From contig CAITEH010000062.1 in assembly GCA_903891415.1 (NCBI GenBank), forward strand, positions 1-46,201: DNA of 46,201 nucleotides. Direction: 5' to 3'. Origin of the DNA: Candidatus Firestoneibacteriota bacterium. Its GTDB lineage: Bacteria > Oederibacteriota > D2-FULL-39-29. The first letter of the stretch is position 1, and every line of letters starts with the position of its first letter. Of the stretch, positions 1-7,659 are shown piece after piece. Both the position numbers and the translations under genes were made by a program. The notes below the pieces were generated by a model that was not told where the DNA came from, searched no databases, and saw only the letters and a program-made list of their open reading frames with translations.

Positions 1-304
1 CATACCCCCTTTCAAATAGTAATTACTGTTTACCGGTGCTAAAGCACAGAGTAATTTTGTATTCTTAACTATATCATATAGAAAAGCCGGCTTAGGCCTG
101 CATACTTAAAGACAAAATATTCATTCAAAATGTTCCTGTTAGATACCTTAGTTCAGTATTATAACAGAAAATACCTGAAACGTTAAGATTTTTATCCGGC
201 TCTTGCGGTTTGCTGCTGTTGCATTGTCTCAAATACCTTTACGTAATCATTGTTCTTGAGCAAGACAGCCGGTACGGAACGAAATAACCAGCCGCTTTGT
301 GAAA
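1..304. other. Gene-poor left edge with small hairpin
   Basis: No convincing complete gene lies here. A small imperfect hairpin spans about 21-56: an outer arm ATTACTGT pairs with ACAG(AG)TAAT, and inside it GTGC-TAAA-GCAC. The first three bases (CAT) are an ATG on the minus strand preceded by a purine-rich GAAAGGGGG, so a leftward gene may begin exactly at the window edge; the spacing is short, so this is weak. Positions 192-315 are also open in a second minus-strand frame that could continue the next gene if there is a frameshift (see findings). Confidence 0.4.
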
Positions 305-1645
305 TTACCTGGTATCGGTTTTGCCCTGTTTTTTCAAGTTACGGGCGCCTATTTCATCGGCTTTATCACGATATATCTCCCACATGGCCTTTACAAAATC
401 ACTTGGAAAAACTTTATAGCCGATGGGTTTCATAGTTTTTTTATCTACCATGCCGTTTTGAGCTTCAAGAACCCAGCGGTCCACATAGTCAAAGAATTCA
501 TTATGATTCCAATAACCCTTAGCGCCAAGCAGCCGGGCGGCCAGTGCCTGCGCAACCCACGTAGGCCCGTTAAGAGAACGGTAACCTTCAGACTTCCACC
601 CGTCATTATCACCCTTAAACGGCGGCCCTTTCCATTTTTCCGGCGGTAAATGCTCATGCTTGCGCGTTTCGGTGGGATCTATTTTCCAGAGAACTTTCTG
701 TCCACGGTAGCCCTCCCCGTAGTAGGTTTGTTCATCCTCGGCAAATACCGCTTTAATATTTTTCATACCGTCGTGGTCCAGCACCACCCCCGCAAAAATT
801 ATCGGAATTTTTCGTCCGGAATCGTGCCCCCCGTTGGCGAACCATAGTTTATTATTTGACTGGGCCACTCCGTAGTAATCTATTCCCAGCTGCACGAATT
901 TCAAAAGAAGTTTTTCATACTTTCCTTCCGGATCGTCCAGAGTAAGAAGCAAGCTGACTGTTGAGGTAATATTGGTGATCTCCCGGCCATAGTCGGGCAT
1001 ATTTTCCCAGGGATGCATCTCCCGGGATCTGAAATCCGGCCAGTGATCCAGCCAGATCTTCTGCAAATACCGTTCATAAATTACCGGGTCTGGTTCCTTG
1101 CCTGCCGGTTTAAGCTTCGGTAAAAATTCACGGTGAATATTTCCGGCAGTGAAATAAAGTTTATGCTCCCCCACATAAGCCGGGCGAAAGGCATCCGCCG
1201 GCGGGACTTCGGCGACGCAGGTCAGTACCGCAGCCGTCTTAATTGGGCCCCGGCAATACTGTCCGGGCATAGTATCGGGAGTCTTATTCTCCTCCCCGAC
1301 CTTATCTACGCTGATCGTGCTTACAAGCGACTGTCCCGGTTTAAGTTCCAAAGGAAGATTGACCCGCAGGGAGGTTTCGATACTGCTAAAGCGGTCATCA
1401 TACGCCTGTTTATTTCCCGCCGGCGGGTTCACTACCGAGCCGTTTCTTCCGGGTGTTTGTGCGGGTGTGATATTTTTAACGGTGACCGGGCCAAGAACCC
1501 AGAAATCACCGGTCATATACTTTCCGGTTTTGGCCGGTTTTTCAAACTCCCAGGTAATGCCGTATTGCGCTAGCTTGGACGCTTCCTCTCCTGCCAGAAA
1601 CACGGGCAGAAGAAGAAACACAAAAGTGAACCAGCGTAAAAACAT
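305..1645 (-). CDS. Secreted protein of unknown function
   Basis: The 446-residue product starts with a clear signal peptide (residues about 1-19: a short basic start, a Leu/Val/Phe-rich core, then LAGEEA), so it is exported. I recognise no catalytic motif with certainty. The C-terminal third is rich in Trp, Gly and Asn (NGGHDSGRK, SLNGPTWVAQALAARLLGAK, NEFFDYVDRWV), a composition seen in alpha/alpha-toroid hydrolases and lyases and in secreted proteins of Planctomycetes/Lentisphaerae-type genomes. That similarity is an impression, not a family assignment. The gene lies 36 bases beyond the GH10 gene in the same direction, so a role in extracellular polysaccharide use is plausible. ATG start chosen because the signal peptide begins there. 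Confidence 0.8.
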   Translation of the reverse strand: MFLRWFTFVFLLLPVFLAGEEASKLAQYGITWEFEKPAKTGKYMTGDFWVLGPVTVKNITPAQTPGRNGSVVNPPAGNKQAYDDRFSSIETSLRVNLPLELKPGQSLVSTISVDKVGEENKTPDTMPGQYCRGPIKTAAVLTCVAEVPPADAFRPAYVGEHKLYFTAGNIHREFLPKLKPAGKEPDPVIYERYLQKIWLDHWPDFRSREMHPWENMPDYGREITNITSTVSLLLTLDDPEGKYEKLLLKFVQLGIDYYGVAQSNNKLWFANGGHDSGRKIPIIFAGVVLDHDGMKNIKAVFAEDEQTYYGEGYRGQKVLWKIDPTETRKHEHLPPEKWKGPPFKGDNDGWKSEGYRSLNGPTWVAQALAARLLGAKGYWNHNEFFDYVDRWVLEAQNGMVDKKTMKPIGYKVFPSDFVKAMWEIYRDKADEIGARNLKKQGKTDTR

Positions 1646-1681
1646 TTTTAACCTCCGGAAAATTTTTCGTCTTAAATTTTA

Positions 1682-3388
1682 TCAGCGTGCATCCATTGTA
1701 ATTTTTATCTTTTTGTTTTTTTCTTCAGACTTTATGGATACTTTTTGCGTCAATATTTTTCCGTCCGGGGCGGTAATGGTTACAATATGGTCTCCAAAGT
1801 AGGGCCGGCAGGAATATATCCCCTTTGCATCCGTTTTTCCTTTTGCTCTTGTCCACCATTCGTCATAGACCAGCTTATGATGCATTATTGCGGCCGGGGT
1901 CGGCGAGAAATCTTTTTTAAAGAGAGCGGATCCTGGCCGCCAGTGGGCGCCTTCCCAGAAACCCCACATAAGTATACCTTTTACCCGGGGATACGCAAAG
2001 CATATCCTGTAAAGAGTTTCCAGGCCCTCCGCCTTGACCTGTTCGTCCACGGAATCAATATCAAATTCAGTAATTTTTATCGGAAGTTCGAACTTTGAAA
2101 GGACTTCGAGCGATTTTTCTACCAGGAACGGGTCCACCGCGGCGGAAAAATGCCCCTGTATCCCTATACCGCCGACAAGCGCACCCATATCCAGCAAATG
2201 TTTTATATGGGCCGCGTATTCCTCGTCCATAAAACCATTTTCCATTATCTCATAATCATTCACATAAAGAACCGCAGCCGGATCGCTTTTATGAACTGTT
2301 TCAAACATCTCTTTCCAGATGCCTTCCCCGAGCCGGTCCTTGTAAAAACTTCCGTGCATCATTTCATTATTCACGTCATATTCGCCTATCCGGCCTTTAT
2401 ATCTTTCCGGCAATTCTCTGGCGCGCTTTAAGACGGCCTGTCTTAACTCTTCCTTATTCAAGTCTTTTATCCACTGCTGGAGCACGCTTTCAACTTCCCA
2501 GAAGATACAATGGCCTCTCATACTTATATTATTTTTTTCGCACCAGGCAAGGATCTTATCAGCGTCCTCATATCTTAGTTTGCCTTTTTCCTGCTCTATG
2601 CCATACCACTTTAAGGCATTTTCATGAACGGCGCTGTTAAAATTTTCTTTCAATATATTCAGGAATTTTTCCCGGGTAGTTTTATCAAATTTATTCACGG
2701 CCGAACTTATAGCGGTACCGAACCAGAACTCGTGCTTCTGCTGGTTTACGGTAACACCGGCATTAGTAATTGCCTTACCCTCTTTATCTACTACCGTTAT
2801 TTCCAGTTCGCCTGTTCTTATTTTTTCGGTTTGTTCTTTGATCTTTTTCATCAAGCTCTCCCTCTTTTCACTTTGGATCTGCTCCGCCTTTTCTTTAGGC
2901 ATGAGCCGGGGAAGCAGTCCTGAACCGCGGTCTTCGATCTTTAACTGCGCGACATACAAATTCCGGTCTTCTTTTTTTTCCTTGACGTAAACATCGTTGG
3001 TAAAATGTATCTTTAACCGGCAATAGCCCTTTTCTATTTCTGCAATAAAAGAAAAAGGCTTTAGCTCCGTAGAATCAGCCGAACCGGTAAAGACCTCCTT
3101 ATCATTGCAGGAAACTTTCATTACGGGCCAAACATTGAACGCTTTATCGCCTCTTGCGGTTATTGTAAATTTATACTCACCGTTCTCCGGAAAATCAAAG
3201 ATTTCACTGATAAATCCGTTACTCCAGATGCTCCACTCCTCTTTAATTGCGCCGCCCGTGCTTTTATAGGACATGTCGGCTGCTTTAATTACAAGTTCGG
3301 CGGGAAAAAAACAAGCAAGTTGACAAACAAGTAAAATTATTAAAACTTCCAATACTTGGCTGTATTTAATACCTTTAGCACTGAACAA
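1682..3388 (-). CDS. Secreted GH10 endo-xylanase with N-terminal carbohydrate-binding module
   Basis: This is probably an endo-1,4-beta-xylanase acting outside the cytoplasm. A hydrophobic export signal covers residues about 12-32. Residues about 45-155 form a beta-rich module (EWSIWSNGF ... GEYKFTITARG) resembling xylan-binding modules of the CBM36/CBM60 type. A charged linker (about 165-190) and an Ig-like segment follow. The GH10 barrel covers about 215-515. The acid/base Glu is E342 in YDVNNEMMH and the nucleophile is E441 in ITEFDID; WGFWEGAHWRP is the typical GH10 C-terminal strand. About 50 residues follow as a small beta domain. The start is a TTG, supported by AAGGAG six bases upstream. 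It overlaps the TfoX-like gene by 14 bases, so translation may be coupled. Confidence 0.93.
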   Translation of the reverse strand: MFSAKGIKYSQVLEVLIILLVCQLACFFPAELVIKAADMSYKSTGGAIKEEWSIWSNGFISEIFDFPENGEYKFTITARGDKAFNVWPVMKVSCNDKEVFTGSADSTELKPFSFIAEIEKGYCRLKIHFTNDVYVKEKKEDRNLYVAQLKIEDRGSGLLPRLMPKEKAEQIQSEKRESLMKKIKEQTEKIRTGELEITVVDKEGKAITNAGVTVNQQKHEFWFGTAISSAVNKFDKTTREKFLNILKENFNSAVHENALKWYGIEQEKGKLRYEDADKILAWCEKNNISMRGHCIFWEVESVLQQWIKDLNKEELRQAVLKRARELPERYKGRIGEYDVNNEMMHGSFYKDRLGEGIWKEMFETVHKSDPAAVLYVNDYEIMENGFMDEEYAAHIKHLLDMGALVGGIGIQGHFSAAVDPFLVEKSLEVLSKFELPIKITEFDIDSVDEQVKAEGLETLYRICFAYPRVKGILMWGFWEGAHWRPGSALFKKDFSPTPAAIMHHKLVYDEWWTRAKGKTDAKGIYSCRPYFGDHIVTITAPDGKILTQKVSIKSEEKNKKIKITMDAR

Positions 3389-3716
3389 ATCCGGCTCCTT
3401 TTTTTCTGGGTTTTGGCTCCGGAAGCTCTTTATAAGTGATCCTGATCAAATTACTGAGCCATGCCCGGTCTTCGATCTTATCTTCAATAAGAAAGCTGGG
3501 TTTTGCGCCCTGATAAGCCGGAGCAAGAACGGGTTCTCCGATAAAGGCCCTTCCACCTTCAGTAACTTTCATAAAAAGCCGGTTATCGCAGATCAGGGCT
3601 ATCACTTTGCCGTTACAGTAAAGCGCGTATTCTCCGAACATCTTTCTGAAACTGATCTTTCCGGCATTTTCAATTTGATCAACTATGAAATCAACGAACT
3701 TTTGATCAGATGACAT
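3375..3716 (-). CDS. TfoX/Sxy N-terminal domain protein
   Basis: The 113-residue protein consists of one TfoX N-terminal domain: FRKMFGEYALYCNGKVIALICDNRLFMKV is the family's characteristic stretch, and LAPAYQGAKPSFLIE follows it. In gamma-proteobacteria the full-length protein regulates competence, but stand-alone N-domains like this are widespread and mostly uncharacterised, so a competence role is not implied. The C-terminal domain of TfoX is absent. Its last 14 bases overlap the start of the GH10 gene, and a long inverted repeat lies just upstream. Confidence 0.85.
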   Translation of the reverse strand: MSSDQKFVDFIVDQIENAGKISFRKMFGEYALYCNGKVIALICDNRLFMKVTEGGRAFIGEPVLAPAYQGAKPSFLIEDKIEDRAWLSNLIRITYKELPEPKPRKKGAGFVQC

Positions 3717-3738
3717 TATTACTCCTATTTTCTTACGG

Positions 3739-3869
3739 CTGTCATTGCGAGGAATGAGACGTTAGTCGCGGTTTATGACGAAGCAATCTCGTTTTTTTAT
3801 GCAATCTTAAATTGCTGAGATTGCTTCGTCATTTAATCACGGCTAACGCCGTATTCCTCGCAATGACAG
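3739..3869. repeat. 131-bp interspersed hairpin repeat (MITE/REP-like)
   Basis: Two nested perfect inverted repeats make a long hairpin. The outer 17-bp arms (CTGTCATTGCGAGGAAT, 3739-3755, and its complement 3853-3869) sit at the ends. The inner 16-bp arms (ATGACGAAGCAATCTC, 3775-3790, and 3817-3832) surround an AT-rich loop. The stretches between are partly complementary (GTTAGTCGCGG against TCACGGCTAACGC). It fills almost the whole gap between two minus-strand genes and has no coding capacity. A sequence of the type CATTGCGAGGAA...GAAGCAATCTC is a familiar dispersed intergenic repeat in many environmental bacterial genomes. In this window there is one copy. Confidence 0.8.
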
Positions 3870-3873
3870 TTTA

Positions 3874-4359
3874 TTAAAATTTCTTCTTTTTTATCTCGTA
3901 ACGCATCTCGTTTGTTCTTTTGAAACCAAGGCGCTCATAAACGCCCGCTCCCTGGTCTGAGGCATGAAGTTCTACTCTCGGATACCCATGCTTCCTGGCC
4001 CATTTTATTGCCTCTTTCACTATCCTGGAAGCAAGGCCCTGGCCTCTATATTTTCGTTCGGTATGGACTGCGAGAAGATAGGGGGCTTCTTTTTTCTTTG
4101 CCAATGGTTTTGGCTGTAACTCCTTCAACCATAAACACCCTCCCGAAACAACCTTCCCTTCGCCATTTTCTATTAAAAATCCAAAATACTTCCCTTGCTT
4201 CATCTTTTCCTTTACAAATTTTAGGTATGCCTTATCCCCCGACTTTGCTTCCTTCCTTGTAAAGATACCCATATCGCTGAACATTTCGCGGCGCTGATAG
4301 GCAAGTACAGCCATGTCTTTTAAGGAAGCCCGTCGAACTCTAAATCCCTCTTTTTCCAT
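3874..4359 (-). CDS. GNAT-family N-acetyltransferase
   Basis: The 161-residue protein has the GNAT fold. The acetyl-CoA pyrophosphate-binding motif is RKYRGQGLASRIV (residues about 102-114), followed by the helix VKEAIKWARKHGYPRVELHAS and the C-terminal signature GVYERLGFKRTNEMRYEI. The acceptor substrate cannot be told from the sequence. It lies 19 bases downstream of mutS on the same strand and may be the last gene of that transcript. The hairpin repeat beyond its stop could end transcription. Confidence 0.88.
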   Translation of the reverse strand: MEKEGFRVRRASLKDMAVLAYQRREMFSDMGIFTRKEAKSGDKAYLKFVKEKMKQGKYFGFLIENGEGKVVSGGCLWLKELQPKPLAKKKEAPYLLAVHTERKYRGQGLASRIVKEAIKWARKHGYPRVELHASDQGAGVYERLGFKRTNEMRYEIKKKKF

Positions 4360-4378
4360 TTTTTCCCCCGGTAATATC

Positions 4379-7036
4379 TTATAGCTCTTTCAATTTATTC
4401 AACATGTTAAGCGCTTCAATGGGGCTTAGAGAATTTACGTCTATTTCTTCCAGTTTTTTCAGGAGCTCCCTTGCTTTTGCCGATTCTTCGGACTGCCTGG
4501 GGGCTCTGGCATCAAATATTGAGAGCTGGGAAATGACCGCGGCGCCGCCGGCTATTTTGGATTTACCTTCTTTATCGTAGTTGGCTTCTTCAAGATTATG
4601 GAGTATTTCTTTTGAACGTTTCAGGACCTCTTTAGGAAGGCCGGCCAGGCGGGCCACCTGGATACCGTAGCTTCTGTCTGCCGCGCCTTCTACGATCTTT
4701 CTCACGAAAATTATCTCTTCATTCCATTCCTTGACCAGAATATTATAATTTTTCACGCGGGGCAGGGTTAAGGAAAGTTCCGTCAATTCATAAAAGTGGG
4801 TAGCAAAGATGGTTTTTGCGCCGAGTTTTTTTTCATCGTGAAGATACTCTACTACCGCCCAGGCGATACTTATCCCGTCAAAGGTTGCCGTGCCCCGTCC
4901 TATCTCATCCAGAATTATTAGAGACCGTTTGGTCGCGTTGTTCAGGATATTTGCCGTCTCCAGCATTTCCACCATGAAAGTAGACTGTCCGAGAGCCAGA
5001 TTGTCGGAAGCTCCCACGCGGGTAAATATCCGGTCAACCACCCCGATAACAGCAGAGTCCGCAGGCACGTAGGAACCCATTTGCGCCATAAGCACTATCA
5101 GCGCCGTCTGCCGCAAATAGGTGGATTTCCCTGCCATATTGGGGCCGGTTAGTATTATTATCTGTGAGTCTTTATTATCAAGTACCGTATCATTGGCAAC
5201 AAAACCGTCCGGGACTATCAACTCTATTACCGGATGACGGCCGTTCTTAATGGAAATAAGATCAGTTTCGTTTATCTCCGGTTTTATATATTTATTTACC
5301 GCGGCGGCTTCCGCTAAACCCGAGAGGGTGTCCAGACTCCCCGCGAGCCGGGCGTTCTCCTGTAATTTTGGCAGTATCTCCGCGGTTTTTTCCCGCAGGC
5401 CGCAGAAGATATCATACTCAAGCGTGTTTATTTTCTCTTCACTTGTAAGTACCAGTTCCTCATATTCTTTTAATTCCGGAGTAATAAATCTTTCCGCGTT
5501 CGCCAGGGTCTGTTTTCTTGTGTAATTTTCCGGGGCTTTTGTCATGTTGGCTTTGCTTACTTCTATGTAATAACCGAAGACCGAGGTAAATCCCACCTTA
5601 AGCGAGGAAATACCCGTGCGCTTTCTTTCCTCCTCCTGGAATTTGGTTATCCACTCCTTTCCTCCCCGGCTGACATTCCGGAGCTTGTCCAGTTCATCGT
5701 TGACCCCCTGCTTAATGATATTTCCTTCCTTGAGCGAGAGAGGAGGGTTCTCTTCCAGGCTTCTTTCGAGCAGTTCAACGGTCTCTTTCAAAAGATGCAT
5801 TCCATTTTTTATCTCGTGAAGGATCTTTGAATCGCATTTTTGCAGCAACACCTTCAACCCGGGAAGCTCTTTTAAAGAGTTTTTTAGCGCGGCCAGATCG
5901 CGCCCGTTCACCGTTTTGCAGCCGATCTTTCCCGAAACTCTTTCAAAATCCACCAGCGAGTTAAGCGCCTTGCGCACGTTTTGCCTGAGTATATAATCCT
6001 CAAGCAGTTCTGCGACACCTTCCTGGCGCTTAATTATTTCTTTCACATCAAGAAGCGGTTCTAATAGCCATCTTTTCAGCACCCGGCCGCCCATGGCGCT
6101 GACGGTCTTATCAAGCACATAAAATAGCGTGCCTTCCCGGCTTTTATCGGCCATTCTTTCAAAAAGCTCAAGATTTTTTCTGGTAGAGCCGTCAACCAGC
6201 ATAAAATCACCGGGGTTATACGGGCTTAGCTTGTTTATATGCGCTACTACCCCTTTTTGCGTTTCTTCAACATACTTAAGGGCCACCCCCGCGGCGCTAA
6301 CAGCCGCGCTATATTCGAGAATACCAAAGCCGTCAAGCGACGCCACTTTAAAATGCTTAAGCAGGGCTTCTCCGGCAATATCAAGCTCGAAATAATAATC
6401 CTCAAAGTAGTTAATAAGAATATTATTGGCCGAGAGATATTCCGCCAGGACCGGCTGTGTTTTTTCATAGGCTTTAGGGAGAATTATTTCTTTAGGCCTG
6501 AATTTATTCAATTCGTCAAAGGCCCGGTCCAGGCCCGCTCTTACGTTTACTTCTGTGAGAAGAAATTCCCCGGTAGAAATATCTATAAAAGCGAGGCCGG
6601 CCAAATCGTTCTCCAGCTTCAGGGAGGCAAGAAAATTGTTAGATTTTGCTTCAAGGAGCCCGTCTTCAAGAACCGTTCCCGGCGTAATAAGTTTTACTAT
6701 TTCGCGTTTTACCAGGCCTTTGGCCAGTTTGGGATCTTCCACCTGTTCACAGATGGCTACCTTGTAGCCGCTTTTAATAAGCCTGGTAATATAATTAAGC
6801 GATGAGTGAAAAGGTATCCCGCACATCGGGACGGAATCTGTGCCGGAATCCGCACCGCCCCGGCCTCCGCCTCTTTTTGTAAGCACTATCTGCAGCACCT
6901 TCGAAGCAAGTTTGGCATCTTCAAAGAACATCTCATAAAAATCCCCGAGCCGGAAAAAGAGTATGGCATCCGGATATTGTTTTTTCATCTCCCGGTATTG
7001 CCGCATCATAGGTGTCAGTGAATCATTTTTTTCCAC
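4379..7036 (-). CDS. mutS: DNA mismatch repair protein MutS
   Basis: MutS recognises base mismatches and small loops in DNA and recruits MutL. At 885 residues it has the normal MutS1 length. The mismatch-wedge motif is F33-Y-E35 in GDFYEMF. The connector, lever and clamp domains follow. The ABC-type ATPase has Walker A GPNMAGKST near residue 630, Walker B/signature region DEIGRGTATFDG and the H-loop ATHFYEL. A C-terminal helical region with the conserved ending (SPIEALNMLNKLKEL) matches the dimerisation and beta-clamp-binding part of the family. The start is GTG two bases after the transglycosylase stop, with AGGGA upstream; no nearby ATG is in frame. Confidence 0.98.
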   Translation of the reverse strand: MEKNDSLTPMMRQYREMKKQYPDAILFFRLGDFYEMFFEDAKLASKVLQIVLTKRGGGRGGADSGTDSVPMCGIPFHSSLNYITRLIKSGYKVAICEQVEDPKLAKGLVKREIVKLITPGTVLEDGLLEAKSNNFLASLKLENDLAGLAFIDISTGEFLLTEVNVRAGLDRAFDELNKFRPKEIILPKAYEKTQPVLAEYLSANNILINYFEDYYFELDIAGEALLKHFKVASLDGFGILEYSAAVSAAGVALKYVEETQKGVVAHINKLSPYNPGDFMLVDGSTRKNLELFERMADKSREGTLFYVLDKTVSAMGGRVLKRWLLEPLLDVKEIIKRQEGVAELLEDYILRQNVRKALNSLVDFERVSGKIGCKTVNGRDLAALKNSLKELPGLKVLLQKCDSKILHEIKNGMHLLKETVELLERSLEENPPLSLKEGNIIKQGVNDELDKLRNVSRGGKEWITKFQEEERKRTGISSLKVGFTSVFGYYIEVSKANMTKAPENYTRKQTLANAERFITPELKEYEELVLTSEEKINTLEYDIFCGLREKTAEILPKLQENARLAGSLDTLSGLAEAAAVNKYIKPEINETDLISIKNGRHPVIELIVPDGFVANDTVLDNKDSQIIILTGPNMAGKSTYLRQTALIVLMAQMGSYVPADSAVIGVVDRIFTRVGASDNLALGQSTFMVEMLETANILNNATKRSLIILDEIGRGTATFDGISIAWAVVEYLHDEKKLGAKTIFATHFYELTELSLTLPRVKNYNILVKEWNEEIIFVRKIVEGAADRSYGIQVARLAGLPKEVLKRSKEILHNLEEANYDKEGKSKIAGGAAVISQLSIFDARAPRQSEESAKARELLKKLEEIDVNSLSPIEALNMLNKLKEL

Positions 7037-7038
7037 GG

Positions 7039-7626
7039 TCAGTCCCTCATCTGCAGGGTTCTCTTTACCTTGCGCATGAATTTCAGCATTTCATAGGTGG
7101 AAAGAACTTCTTTAACAAATTTTTGCGTCGCGGGAAAAGATATTGAACCCACGGCGCGTCCGGGATCCCCCCTGTAGGTTTTGCGCCATTCGTCGGCTTT
7201 CACTATGCCCGCATTATAGGCTGCCAGCGCAAAAACCAGGCTGCCGTTATAGCGTTTCAAGAGTTTGACCAGATAATAGCAGCCAAGGTGAATATTTATC
7301 TCGGGATTATAGAGATCCTCCGCATTTACATAGTCCAGATTTATTTCATGAGCCAGTGTTTCTGCCGTGGCCGGCATTAACTGCATAAGCCCCATCGCGC
7401 CTTTGTCAGACTCCGCGATAGGATTAAACGCGCTCTCGCTTTTAATTATAGCCGCGACCAAAAGGGGATCTATCTTAAACTCTTCGGAATTCCGCAGCAG
7501 GATCTTATTATAGGTAACGGGGGAAAAAACATTCCAGAACCAGTCGCTGCTTACAAGAAAAACAACGGTCAGGATAAAAAGCACCCCGACAAGGATCATG
7601 AACAAGCGAGACTTTTTTATTTTCAT
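7039..7626 (-). CDS. Membrane-anchored lytic transglycosylase (SLT domain)
   Basis: It cleaves peptidoglycan glycan strands non-hydrolytically in the periplasm. Residues about 8-25 form one hydrophobic helix that is either an uncleaved anchor or a signal. The SLT domain follows: catalytic E64 in IIKSESAFNPIAESD, then GAMGLMQLMPATA, a NPEINIHLGCYYL segment and the ALAAYNAG motif. At 195 residues it is a minimal Slt domain without the long helical superstructure of Slt70. It overlaps neither neighbour but is two bases from mutS, so it is very probably co-transcribed with it. Confidence 0.94.
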   Translation of the reverse strand: MKIKKSRLFMILVGVLFILTVVFLVSSDWFWNVFSPVTYNKILLRNSEEFKIDPLLVAAIIKSESAFNPIAESDKGAMGLMQLMPATAETLAHEINLDYVNAEDLYNPEINIHLGCYYLVKLLKRYNGSLVFALAAYNAGIVKADEWRKTYRGDPGRAVGSISFPATQKFVKEVLSTYEMLKFMRKVKRTLQMRD

Positions 7627-7659
7627 ATTATTTCTGCATCCTGCTCTCCAAACTCAAAG

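Noticed and set aside
6239-6805. 188-residue ORF antisense to mutS
   Set aside because: It lies wholly inside mutS in a shadow frame, with no domain and no ribosome-binding site.
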